Origin: an uncultured Paraburkholderia sp.
GTDB taxonomy: Bacteria > Pseudomonadota > Gammaproteobacteria > Burkholderiales > Burkholderiaceae
Direction: 5' to 3'
NCBI GenBank assembly: GCA_937917025.1
Contig: CALFSF010000276.1
Coordinates: 1 to 10,426 of the forward strand
Length of the DNA: 10,426 bases
In this document: piece by piece, positions 1-7,130 of the stretch
Layout: each line of letters opens with the position of its first letter
Position numbering within the stretch: position 1 is the stretch's first letter
Position numbers and translations under genes: made by a program
The notes under the pieces: model-generated
The model's input: the letters and a program-made list of their open reading frames with translations, nothing else
The model's database searches: none
What the model was told of the DNA's origin: nothing

Positions 1-1481
1 GGCGCATGCGTTTGAACCTCGCACAGGCGCTGATGTGCCGCTCCGACCTGCTGCTCCTCGACGAGCCCACCAACCACCTGGACCTCGACGCGATCGTCTG
101 GCTCGAAGACTGGCTGCACCGCTACCCCGGCACACTGATCGTGATTTCGCACGATCGCGAGTTTCTGGATTCCGTGTGCAACGTCACGCTGCATCTGGAG
201 CAACAGCAGATCAAGCGCTACGGCGGCAATTACTCGCAGTTCGAAGTCCTGCGGGCGCAGCAGCTCGCGCTGCAGCAAAGCGCGTATGAAAAGCAGCAGA
301 AAACGGTCGAGCATCTGCAAAGCTACATCAACCGTTTCAAGGCGCAGGCCACGAAGGCCCGCCAGGCGCAAAGCCGGGTCAAGGCGCTCGAACGCATGGA
401 GCTGATCGCGCCCGCGCATGCGTCGTCGCCATTCACGTTCGAGTTTCGCACGCCCGATTCGGCGCCGAATCCGATGATGGTGATGGAAGACGTCCGTTGC
501 GGTTATCGCACCGAAGAGCACATTGAGATTCCGATCGTCCAGCACGTGACGCTATCGATCCAGAACGGGCAGCGCATCGGCCTGCTGGGGGCGAACGGCC
601 AGGGCAAGTCGACGCTGATCAAGACGCTCGCCGGCACGCTCGAAGCGCTCGGCGGCCACGTGCGCGAGGGCAAGGGGCTGCGCATCGGCTACTTCGCGCA
701 GCACCAGCTGGAAACGCTGCGGCCCGACGATTCGCCGCTGCAACATCTGGCCCGGCTCGCGCCCGATACGCGCGAACAGGAACTGCGCGATTTTCTCGGC
801 GGCTTCAATTTTTCCGGCGACATGGCCACCGCCGCCATCGCGCCGTTTTCGGGCGGCGAGAAAGCGCGGCTTGCGCTCGCGCTGATCATCTGGCAAAAGC
901 CCAATCTGCTGCTGCTCGACGAACCGACCAACCACCTGGACCTCGAAACGCGTCACGCGCTCACGATGGCGCTCGCGCAGTTCGAGGGCACACTGATCCT
1001 CGTATCGCACGACCGGCACCTGTTACGCGCGACGACCGACCAGTTCATGCTCGTCGCGAAACACCGGCTGCAGCCGTTCGACGGCGATCTGGACGACTAT
1101 CGCGACTGGCTCCTGCAGCACGCCGCCGACCAGCGCGCAGCCGCCAAAGCCAGCAACGGCGCAGGCGGTGCTGAATCCGGCGCGGATGCGGCCGTGAACC
1201 GCAAGGAGCAGCGGCGTCTCGAAGCGGAAACGCGGCAGAAGCTTTCGCACCTGAAAAAGCCGCTGCAGTCGCGCATTACGAAGATCGAAAAGGAAATGGA
1301 CACGCTGAATACGGAGAAAGCGACGCTCGACGCGTTCGTCGCCGATCCGTCCAGCTATGAGCCTGAACGTAAAACGCAGCTGACGGATGCCATCCGTCGT
1401 CAGGCGGAAGTCACCACACGCCTCGAAACGCTCGAAGCCGAATGGCTCGAAAAGCACGAGGAACTTGAACAGATCGGCTAG
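1..1481 (+). CDS. yheS: ABC-F family ATPase, YheS type (5' end outside the window)
   Basis: ABC-F proteins are soluble twin ATPases that act on the translating ribosome rather than in membrane transport. The visible part opens inside the first ABC domain, just after its signature loop. It shows Walker B LLLLDEPTNHLDLD (D19/E20 counted from the ATG at base 6) and the switch His in ISHDRE (H49). An interdomain charged linker follows at about residues 75-135 (QSYINRFKAQATKARQAQS). The second domain has Walker A GANGQGKST (195-203), signature SGGEKAR (282) and Walker B D305/E306 with SHDRH (H335). The tail from about residue 395 is a charged predicted coiled coil ending in EELEQIG. Phrases such as KALERMELIAPAHA and PFDGDLDDY match recalled E. 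coli YheS (about 637 residues), so roughly 145 N-terminal residues lie upstream. The ATG at base 6 is internal, not a start. A 20-base exact repeat (69-88 and 927-946) encodes the same Walker B region in both halves. The precise ribosomal role of YheS is less defined than that of EttA. Confidence 0.95.
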   Translation, partial: RMRLNLAQALMCRSDLLLLDEPTNHLDLDAIVWLEDWLHRYPGTLIVISHDREFLDSVCNVTLHLEQQQIKRYGGNYSQFEVLRAQQLALQQSAYEKQQKTVEHLQSYINRFKAQATKARQAQSRVKALERMELIAPAHASSPFTFEFRTPDSAPNPMMVMEDVRCGYRTEEHIEIPIVQHVTLSIQNGQRIGLLGANGQGKSTLIKTLAGTLEALGGHVREGKGLRIGYFAQHQLETLRPDDSPLQHLARLAPDTREQELRDFLGGFNFSGDMATAAIAPFSGGEKARLALALIIWQKPNLLLLDEPTNHLDLETRHALTMALAQFEGTLILVSHDRHLLRATTDQFMLVAKHRLQPFDGDLDDYRDWLLQHAADQRAAAKASNGAGGAESGADAAVNRKEQRRLEAETRQKLSHLKKPLQSRITKIEKEMDTLNTEKATLDAFVADPSSYEPERKTQLTDAIRRQAEVTTRLETLEAEWLEKHEELEQIG

Positions 1482-1514
1482 CGGCGCCCGAACCGGGACC
1501 GCGCCGGCATCGAT

Positions 1515-1520
1515 GAGAGG
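1515..1520 (+). promoter_or_regulatory. Ribosome binding site deciding a TTG start for the CaiB-like gene
   Basis: GAGAGG lies six bases before the TTG at 1527, a normal spacing. It directly abuts the alternative in-frame TTG at 1521, which would have no room for ribosome binding. There is no in-frame ATG or GTG nearby. This favours 1527 as the start. Confidence 0.55.
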
Positions 1521-1526
1521 TTGGCC

Positions 1527-2582
1527 TTGTCGTCTCCCCCCGCATTGAAAGGCTTGCGCGTACTCGATCTGACGCGCCTCCTGCCCGGCCCCGTGGCGAC
1601 GTTGCGGCTTGCCGAACTGGGCGCCGACGTCCTCAAGATCGAAGCGCCCGGCGCGGGCGACTACACGCGCACGATGATGCAAAGCACCGCCGACCGGCTC
1701 GCGGGCCGGCCCGGTGCGTTCTATCGCATCGTCAATCGCGGCAAGCGCGAGACGCGTCTCGACCTGAAATCGGAAGCGGGCCGCAACGTGCTGCGCGCGC
1801 TCGCGCATGAAGCGGACGTGCTCGTCGAAAGCTTCCGGCCAGGCGTGATGGACAGGCTCGGCGTCGGCTACGACTTGTTGCGCGTGGAAAATCCGAAGCT
1901 CGTTTACTGTGCGATCACGGGCTACGGCTCCGACGGCCCATTCTCGAGCTTCGCCGGACACGATCTGAATTACATCGCGTACGCGGGCGTGCTCGACCAG
2001 CTTGCCGCCCGCGACGGCACGCCGATCGTGCCGAACTTCCAGATCGCCGACCTGCTGGGCGGCGCGCTGTCCGCCGTCACGCAGATGCTCGCGGCGCTCT
2101 GGCACGTCGCGCGCGGCGGCAACGGCCGGTTTATCGACGTGTCGATGACCCATGCGTCGCACGCCAATAACATCATCGCGCAGATCGCGCTCGCCAACGA
2201 AGGCGAAGGCTCGCGCGCGGGCGGCGGCCTGCTGAACGGCGGCGTGCCCTGCTACAACCTGTACCGCACGCGCGACGAGCGCTGGCTCGCCATCGGCGCG
2301 CTCGAACTCAAATTCTGGGAAACCTTGTGCGCGGCGCTCGGCCGCCCGGAGTGGGCGGAGCGGCACTGGAGCCTCGGCCAGGCGATCGGCGGTCCCGATG
2401 CGCTCGCGCTGACGCAGGAACTGGCCGCGATCATCGCCGGCCAGACGCTGGAAGACTGGATCGCGCTGCTGGAGCCGCTCGACTGCTGCGCGTCGCCCGT
2501 GCTGACGCCCGCGGAAGCGGCAAGCCATCCGCTGTTCAATCCGGCCTTCGCGATGCAGCAGGACAGCGCCGACGATTTTTAG
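1527..2582 (+). CDS. CaiB/BaiF-superfamily enzyme, alpha-methylacyl-CoA racemase-like
   Basis: Class III CoA-transferase fold protein of about 351 residues. Its N-terminus, GLRVLDLTRLLPGP then LAELGADVLKIEAPGAGDYTR, is the family hallmark. Against the M. tuberculosis racemase MCR (catalytic H126, D156, E241), the residues His145 (in GHDLNY), Asp175 (in QIADLLGG) and Glu260 (in IGALE) fall at a constant offset of 19. The whole racemase catalytic set is therefore present, while formyl-CoA or carnitine CoA-transferases rely mainly on the Asp. Racemisation of 2-methyl branched acyl-CoAs is the best inference. The family is functionally mixed, so a generic CoA-transferase role remains possible. 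The start is a TTG chosen by its Shine-Dalgarno site; the alternative TTG at 1521 adds two residues. The protein stops at QQDSADDF soon after the conserved TPAEAASHP, without the usual basic, proline-rich C-terminal tail, so it looks about 20-30 residues short. The gene follows yheS by 45 bases and converges with the DUF2866 gene. Confidence 0.85.
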   Translation: MSSPPALKGLRVLDLTRLLPGPVATLRLAELGADVLKIEAPGAGDYTRTMMQSTADRLAGRPGAFYRIVNRGKRETRLDLKSEAGRNVLRALAHEADVLVESFRPGVMDRLGVGYDLLRVENPKLVYCAITGYGSDGPFSSFAGHDLNYIAYAGVLDQLAARDGTPIVPNFQIADLLGGALSAVTQMLAALWHVARGGNGRFIDVSMTHASHANNIIAQIALANEGEGSRAGGGLLNGGVPCYNLYRTRDERWLAIGALELKFWETLCAALGRPEWAERHWSLGQAIGGPDALALTQELAAIIAGQTLEDWIALLEPLDCCASPVLTPAEAASHPLFNPAFAMQQDSADDF

Positions 2583-2584
2583 CG

Positions 2585-2598
2585 CCCGGCCGACCGGG
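2585..2598. terminator. Short GC hairpin between convergent genes
   Basis: A perfect five-base-pair stem, CCCGG/CCGGG with loop CCGA, sits three bases after the stop of the CaiB-like gene and 22 bases past the stop of the opposing gene. Neither strand has a following T-run, so it would be at best a weak, possibly two-way, terminator. Confidence 0.25.
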
Positions 2599-2619
2599 AA
2601 ACGTAGCTCACGCCGGCGC

Positions 2620-2886
2620 CTATCGACGTGGCAAGGTCTGCCGCGGCTCACGTTCGTCGTCGATCAAGACGTGTTTGCGACCTTCCACGTGATGTTCGAT
2701 GGTGGCGCGCACTTCGTCGACGGTCACGTCTTCCGCCACGACACGCCGGGAAATCTGCCCGGTCGTATCGACCCATTCGACGATGCGGCAGCCGCGGCCA
2801 CCCCAAGGTTGCCGGATCGGCTCCGACACGCGGCAGCCGCGCAGGTTCATGAGACGCTCGGCCGGGGATTCGTGGAATTGTTTCAA
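2620..2886 (-). CDS. DUF2866-like small protein
   Basis: Small soluble protein of 88 residues beginning MKQFHESPAE, with a conserved-looking core RGCRVSEPIRQPWGGRGCRI, then VVAEDVTVDEVRATI and a very polar tail (IDDEREPRQTLPRR). I recognise it as resembling the DUF2866 proteins found mainly in burkholderias. No function is known to me and none is assigned. Two cysteines (C18 and C32) and a Trp-Gly-Gly turn are visible; there is no signal peptide, membrane segment or named catalytic motif. The start is a TTG with AAGGAA six bases upstream. The frame stays open much further upstream, into radA, but has no ATG, GTG or TTG with a better site nearby. An internal ATG at 2850 (MNLRGCR) would give a 76-residue form. 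The gene lies 152 bases downstream of radA on the same strand and could be co-transcribed with it or have its own promoter. Confidence 0.8.
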   Translation of the reverse strand: MKQFHESPAERLMNLRGCRVSEPIRQPWGGRGCRIVEWVDTTGQISRRVVAEDVTVDEVRATIEHHVEGRKHVLIDDEREPRQTLPRR

Positions 2887-2892
2887 GACGCG

Positions 2893-2898
2893 TTCCTT
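2893..2898 (-). promoter_or_regulatory. Ribosome binding site for the DUF2866-like gene
   Basis: AAGGAA on the minus strand, six bases before the TTG at 2886. It is the only good purine-rich site near the N-terminus and supports a TTG start over the downstream ATG at 2850. Confidence 0.55.
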
Positions 2899-2939
2899 TT
2901 CCGCCCGTGACGGACTGCTAACTGAGGCAGGATAAGGAA

Positions 2940-2958
2940 AACCCGTGTCCTTCGGGTT
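2940..2958 (-). terminator. Weak hairpin downstream of radA
   Basis: Inverted repeat AACCCG / CGGGTT with a seven-base loop, in the 152-base gap between radA and the DUF2866-like gene. On the minus strand the second arm runs into TTTTCC, a short T-run. It may attenuate or partly terminate transcription from radA, or lie in the leader of the small gene. A stem of only six base pairs makes this tentative. Confidence 0.3.
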
Positions 2959-3038
2959 ACAGCCGGTGTAGAGACCTTTACAACGGATTACCTGGCAAAA
3001 GCGCCCGATCGTCCGGCATGCCCACTGCGAAAAATCAC

Positions 3039-4415
3039 TCAGTCCAGCTCGCGAACCTGGTCGATCGCCTGCTCGATGCGTTCGACGGCGATCACGCGCA
3101 AGCCTTCGACCGGCTGTTTTGGCGCGTTCGCCTTCGGAATCACGGCGATCGAAAAACCCAGTTTGGCGGCTTCCTTCAGCCGGTCCTGGCCGCGCGGCGA
3201 CGGCCGGATTTCGCCTGCCAGACCGACTTCGCCGAATACGAACAGGCCCTTCGGCAGCGGCTTGTTGCGCAGCGACGACTGGATCGCGAGCAGCACCGCG
3301 AGATCGGCGGCCGGCTCGGTGATCTTCACGCCGCCCACGGCGTTCAGAAACACGTCCTGGTCGAAACACGCGATGCCCGCGTGCTTGTGCAGCACGGCCA
3401 GCAGCAGCGCCAGACGGTTTTGCTCGAGCCCGACCGCCAGCCGGCGCGGATTCGGCACATGCGCGGTATCCACCAGCGCCTGGATTTCGACGAGCAGCGG
3501 ACGTGAGCCCTCCTGCGTGACGAGCACACACGAACCCGGCACCGTCTGCTCATGCTGCGAAAGAAACAGCGCGGAAGGATTCGACACGCCGCGCAAGCCG
3601 CGCTCGGTCATCGCGAACACGCCGAGCTCATTGACCGCGCCGAAGCGGTTCTTGAACGCCCGCACGAGGCGAAACGACGAATGCGTGTCGCCCTCGAAAT
3701 ACAGCACGGTATCGACGATGTGTTCGAGCACGCGCGGGCCGGCCAGATTGCCTTCCTTCGTCACGTGCCCGACCATGATGATCGCCGTGCCCGACTGCTT
3801 GGCGACACGCGTGAGTTGCGCCGCGCACTCGCGGACCTGGGCGACGGAGCCTGGCGCCGAAGTCAGCGCATCGGAATAGATCGTCTGGATCGAATCGATG
3901 ACGGCCACGTCGGGCCGTTCAGCCTCGATCGTCGCCTGGATTCTCTCCAGCTGGATTTCGGCGAGAAGCTTGAGCTCGCCCGCCTTCGATTGCGGATCGA
4001 GCAGCGAAAGCCGTTGCGCGCGCAGTGCGATCTGCGCGGCGGATTCTTCGCCGCTCACGTAGAGCGCGCGTCGCTCGCTGGCGATTTCGCCGAGCGACTG
4101 CAACAGCAGCGTCGATTTGCCGATGCCCGGATCGCCACCGATCAGCACCACGCCACCCGCGACGAGGCCGCCACCCAGCACGCGGTCGAATTCGCTGACG
4201 CCAGTCGAAAACCGCGGCACGTCGGCGGCTTCGATATCGGCGAGACGCTGAACTGGCGCGTTTTTCGCGAGCGACTGGAAGCGGTTCGCCGAAGCCGGTT
4301 CCGCGACGGTTTCCACCAGCGTGTTCCACGCACCGCACGCCGGACACTGCCCCTGCCATTTAGGCGCCTGCCCGCCACACTCGGTGCAGGTGTACAACGT
4401 TTTCTGTTTAGCCAC
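3039..4415 (-). CDS. radA: DNA repair protein RadA (Sms)
   Basis: RadA is a RecA-related, DnaB-like hexameric ATPase that drives branch migration of recombination intermediates and helps process stalled forks. The 458-residue product matches the usual length (E. coli 460). The N-terminal C4 zinc finger uses C10, C13, C24 and C27 (CTECGGQAPKWQGQCPAC). Walker A GGDPGIGKST is at 93-102 and Walker B VAVIDS at about 170-175. The RadA-specific KNRFG motif is at 255-259. The C-terminal third is the Lon-protease-like scaffold (DVFLNAVGGVKITEPAADLAV, GEVGLAGEIRP), which in this family lacks peptidase activity. The start is a GTG preceded by AGGAAGG; no upstream alternative is needed because the zinc finger sits at the expected distance from residue 1. 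It follows alr by 45 bases in the same direction, so the two are probably co-transcribed. No SOS box is apparent. Confidence 0.97.
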   Translation of the reverse strand: MAKQKTLYTCTECGGQAPKWQGQCPACGAWNTLVETVAEPASANRFQSLAKNAPVQRLADIEAADVPRFSTGVSEFDRVLGGGLVAGGVVLIGGDPGIGKSTLLLQSLGEIASERRALYVSGEESAAQIALRAQRLSLLDPQSKAGELKLLAEIQLERIQATIEAERPDVAVIDSIQTIYSDALTSAPGSVAQVRECAAQLTRVAKQSGTAIIMVGHVTKEGNLAGPRVLEHIVDTVLYFEGDTHSSFRLVRAFKNRFGAVNELGVFAMTERGLRGVSNPSALFLSQHEQTVPGSCVLVTQEGSRPLLVEIQALVDTAHVPNPRRLAVGLEQNRLALLLAVLHKHAGIACFDQDVFLNAVGGVKITEPAADLAVLLAIQSSLRNKPLPKGLFVFGEVGLAGEIRPSPRGQDRLKEAAKLGFSIAVIPKANAPKQPVEGLRVIAVERIEQAIDQVRELD

Positions 4416-4460
4416 GCGCCTTCCTGTTACTGCGTCTTTCTGTCTGGTATACCGGAAATG

Positions 4461-5531
4461 TCATTCGGCGCGCACCGGCACGCGCTGCGCGACGGCGCAC
4501 ATCAGTTCATAACCGATCGTGCCGCAGGCGCGCGCGACGTCGTCGATCGGCAACGCCGTCCCCCACAGTTCGACGCGCGAGCCGACACCCGCCGTCGGGC
4601 ATGGCGTGAGGTCGACGGTAATCATGTCCATCGACACACGCCCGACAAGCCGCGTGCGCACACCGTCGACGATCACCGGCGTGCCCTCGGGCGCCGTGCG
4701 CGGATAGCCGTCCGCGTAACCGCAGGCCACCACGCCGATGCGCATCGGCCCGCGCGCGGCGAACGTCGAACCATAGCCGACCGTCTCGCCTTCGGAGACC
4801 ATTTGCGTCGCGATCAGTTCGGAAGCGAGCGTCATGGCGGGCTGCAGCCCCGTGCCCTCGATCGCGGCGGTGATGCCCGACGGCGACGCGCCGTACAGCA
4901 CGATGCCGGGACGCACCCAGTCGAAGTGCGCCTCCGGGTGCCATAGCGTGGCCGCGGAGTTCGCGAGGCTGCGCGCGCCGGCAATGCCTTGCGCGCCGCG
5001 CTCGAACGCTTCCATCTGATACGCGATGCCACGCTCGCCGTCCGCGTCCGAGAAATGCGTCATCAGCGTGATCTGGCCGACGCCCTGACAGGCACGCGCG
5101 CGTTCCCACGCGGCCCGATAGCGCTCCGGCGTATAACCGAGCCGGTTCATGCCGCTATTCATCTTGAGCTGGATATTGACCGGCTTCGAGAGCCGCGCCA
5201 TTTCCAGCATCCGCATCTGCTCGTCGGAATGCACCGCCGTGGTGAGGCTGTAGCGGTCGATAACGTCAATATCCGTTGGGCGGAAGAAGCCTTCGAGCAG
5301 GAGAATCGGACCGGCCCAACCCAGTTCACGCAACTTCACGGCCTCTTCGAGGTCGAGCAGGCCGAAACCATCGGTGGCGCGCAGGCCCGGAAACACGCGT
5401 GCGAGCCCGTGTCCATATGCGTTGGCCTTGACGACGGCCCAGATACGGGACTTCGGCGCATAGCGGCGGACAACGGCAAGATTGTTGGCGAGAGCGGAGG
5501 TGTGGATCGTGGCTGAGAGCGGACGCGGCAT
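4461..5531 (-). CDS. alr: Alanine racemase
   Basis: PLP-dependent cytoplasmic enzyme interconverting L- and D-alanine, the source of D-Ala for peptidoglycan. The product has 356 residues, standard for the family. The PLP lysine is K35 in VVKANAYGHG. The substrate/cofactor arginine segment is KMNSGMNRLG (R130), and the second catalytic base is Y272 in CGYADGYPR. The C-terminal beta domain carries the GRVSMDM signature (S300-M301-D302). The phosphate-binding region includes VRPGIVLYGASP (207-217). The ATG at 5531 places K35 where E. coli Alr has its lysine, so this start is sound even though no clear Shine-Dalgarno sequence precedes it (only an A-rich stretch). Sequence alone does not separate biosynthetic Alr from catabolic DadX. 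The absence of a dadA-like D-amino acid dehydrogenase next to it mildly favours alr. It diverges from lplT and leads a probable alr-radA unit. Confidence 0.96.
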   Translation of the reverse strand: MPRPLSATIHTSALANNLAVVRRYAPKSRIWAVVKANAYGHGLARVFPGLRATDGFGLLDLEEAVKLRELGWAGPILLLEGFFRPTDIDVIDRYSLTTAVHSDEQMRMLEMARLSKPVNIQLKMNSGMNRLGYTPERYRAAWERARACQGVGQITLMTHFSDADGERGIAYQMEAFERGAQGIAGARSLANSAATLWHPEAHFDWVRPGIVLYGASPSGITAAIEGTGLQPAMTLASELIATQMVSEGETVGYGSTFAARGPMRIGVVACGYADGYPRTAPEGTPVIVDGVRTRLVGRVSMDMITVDLTPCPTAGVGSRVELWGTALPIDDVARACGTIGYELMCAVAQRVPVRAE

Positions 5532-5749
5532 GGGATATTTTCGTAAAGACGCTTGCGAATCAGGAGCTTACACGGCGTTTTCAGCGCGCCGGGGGCCGCC
5601 GGACGGTGCGATCGAGGATTCTGCTAGTCTGAATGCGCCTATTTTCATGATATAAAGCCGTGCGCACAACCCATTTCGAACGGCATAAGCCCGGACACAT
5701 TGCACACGGCCGGGGCGGACAGACCGCAGCGAGGACAGCATCGCATCAG
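5532..5749. other. Divergent intergenic region between alr and lplT
   Basis: A 218-base gap that must hold the promoters for both directions. The lplT-proximal half contains an AT-rich patch around 5640-5656 in otherwise GC-rich DNA, with an extended -10-like element. The alr side contains a GC-rich block (5585-5605) and no convincing sigma-70 -35/-10 pair. No small gene or RNA is recognisable. Confidence 0.6.
5648..5656 (+). promoter_or_regulatory. Candidate extended -10 promoter for lplT
   Basis: TGATATAAA matches the extended -10 pattern TGnTATAAT with one mismatch and sits in the only AT-rich patch of the alr-lplT gap. No good -35 lies 16-18 bases upstream, which is tolerable for extended -10 promoters. 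It would give a leader of about 85-90 bases before the lplT ATG. Confidence 0.35.
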
Positions 5750-7057
5750 ATGAAAAAAGGTTTTTACACCATCATGGCCGCGCAGTTTTTTTCGTCGCTG
5801 GCTGACAATGCGCTCCTGATTGCTGCTATTGCACTGCTGAAAGACCTTCACGCCCCGAACTGGATGACGCCGCTGCTCAAGCTGTTCTTTGTGCTGTCGT
5901 ACGTCGTCCTTGCCGCCTTCGTCGGCGCCTTCGCCGATTCGCGACCCAAAGGTCGCGTGATGTTCGTCACGAACACCATCAAGGTGCTCGGCTGCCTCAC
6001 GATGCTGATCGGCGCGCATCCACTGATTGCCTACGGCATCGTGGGCTTCGGGGCGGCGGCCTACTCGCCGGCCAAGTACGGCATCCTCACTGAACTGCTG
6101 CCGCCCGAGCGGCTCGTCGCCGCGAACGGCTGGATCGAAGGCACGACTGTCGGGTCGATCATTCTCGGCACGGTGCTGGGCGGCGCGCTGATCAATCCGC
6201 ACATCGCCGCGCCGATCCTCAGGCACCATATTCCCACGATCAACACACCCGCCGAAGCCGCGATGCTCGTGATCATGGTGTTCTACGTGGTCGCCGCGCT
6301 CTTCAATCTGCGCATTCCCGACACCGGCGCGCGCTATCCGAAACAGGAGCGCGGCCCGGTCAAGCTCGTCACCGATTTCGCGGACTGCTTTCTCGTGCTG
6401 TGGCGCGACAAGCTCGGCCAGATTTCGCTCGCGGTCACGACGCTCTTCTGGGGCGCGGGCGCGACGCTGCAGTTCATCGTGCTGAAGTGGGCGGAAGTGT
6501 CGCTCGGCATGTCGCTGTCGGAAGCCGCGATCCTGCAGGCCGTCGTGGCGGTCGGCGTGGCGGCGGGCGCGATGATCGCGGCCGCGAAGGTGCCGCTCAA
6601 GAAGTCGCTTTCGGTGCTGCCGGTCGGCATCATGATGGGCATCGCCGTGATGCTGATGGCGTTCTATACGAAGTCGATATTCCCGTCGCACTGGGGCATC
6701 TATTTCGGCCGGATGCACGTGCCGGCCTATCTGCTGATTGCGTATCTCTTCCTGATGATCGTGGGCGCGCTCTCGGGTTTTTTCGTCGTGCCGATGAACG
6801 CGCTCCTGCAGCATCGTGGACACGTGCTGCTGTCGGCCGGCCACTCGATCGCCGTGCAGAACTTCAACGAGAACCTGTCGGTGCTCGTGATGCTGTGCCT
6901 GTACGCCGTGCTGGTGTGGCTCGACGTGCCGGTGTCGGCGGTGATCGTGCTGTTCGGCACGTTCGTCTGCGTGATGATGTGGTTCGTGATGCGGCGCCAC
7001 CAGGCGAACCAGCGCGCGTTCGACTCGGTTGCGCTGATCGGCGAAGTCAGGCACTGA
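5750..7057 (+). CDS. lplT: Lysophospholipid transporter LplT (MFS)
   Basis: LplT is a major facilitator family flippase of the inner membrane that brings lysophospholipids, such as lysophosphatidylethanolamine, to the cytoplasmic face for re-acylation. The product is 435 residues, compared with 397 in E. coli. It starts MKKGFYTIMAAQFFSSLADN, closely like known LplT N-termini, and has about twelve hydrophobic segments. Conserved pieces include LADNALLIAAIALL in helix 1, AFADSRPKGRVM in the helix 2-3 loop, and AYSPAKYGILTELLPPERLVAANGW. The frame is open 30 codons upstream to an ATG at 5660, but that stretch is polar and unlike a transporter start. The ATG at 5750 is therefore preferred although its Shine-Dalgarno is poor (GAGGA lies 14 bases away). 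In E. coli lplT adjoins aas, the acyltransferase partner; here no aas is present within the window. The gene diverges from alr and precedes thiD by 73 bases. Confidence 0.93.
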   Translation: MKKGFYTIMAAQFFSSLADNALLIAAIALLKDLHAPNWMTPLLKLFFVLSYVVLAAFVGAFADSRPKGRVMFVTNTIKVLGCLTMLIGAHPLIAYGIVGFGAAAYSPAKYGILTELLPPERLVAANGWIEGTTVGSIILGTVLGGALINPHIAAPILRHHIPTINTPAEAAMLVIMVFYVVAALFNLRIPDTGARYPKQERGPVKLVTDFADCFLVLWRDKLGQISLAVTTLFWGAGATLQFIVLKWAEVSLGMSLSEAAILQAVVAVGVAAGAMIAAAKVPLKKSLSVLPVGIMMGIAVMLMAFYTKSIFPSHWGIYFGRMHVPAYLLIAYLFLMIVGALSGFFVVPMNALLQHRGHVLLSAGHSIAVQNFNENLSVLVMLCLYAVLVWLDVPVSAVIVLFGTFVCVMMWFVMRRHQANQRAFDSVALIGEVRH

Positions 7058-7130
7058 CGGCACGCGGCGCGTCTGCTGAACGCACGATCCGGCCGCCCAT
7101 ATCCCCCTTCTTTTCCGCACGCTGCTTCCC

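Noticed and set aside
69..946. Exact 20-base direct repeat at 69-88 and 927-946
   Set aside because: It encodes the conserved Walker B/D-loop segment of each of the two ABC domains in the same gene, so it reflects internal domain duplication, not a mobile or regulatory repeat.
1023..2651. 542-codon open frame on the minus strand opposite yheS and the CaiB-like gene
   Set aside because: It is antisense to two clearly recognisable proteins, has an Arg/Ala-rich composition typical of GC-rich shadow frames, and shows no family motifs.
2887..3531. Upstream extension of the DUF2866-like frame into radA, giving 303 codons
   Set aside because: The extension overlaps radA out of frame and is low in recognisable content. 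The good ribosome site before the TTG at 2886 marks the start.
4446..4453. Perfect palindrome GGTATACC just downstream of the alr stop
   Set aside because: Only eight bases, with a broken pair immediately outside. It is too short to argue for an operator or terminator.
3552..4946. 464-codon open frame on the plus strand opposite radA and alr
   Set aside because: It spans two unmistakable minus-strand genes and the gap between them. Its Arg/His/Asp-rich translation has no domain-like pattern.
5660..5749. Thirty extra N-terminal residues for LplT from the ATG at 5660
   Set aside because: The stretch is polar and unlike the family, and it would begin only a few bases after the candidate -10 element. 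The MKKGFYTI start fits known LplT proteins.
7058..7130. Possible TPP riboswitch or terminator before thiD
   Set aside because: The 73-base gap is too short for a complete TPP riboswitch, lacks its conserved sequence blocks, and contains only a four-base-pair stem possibility.
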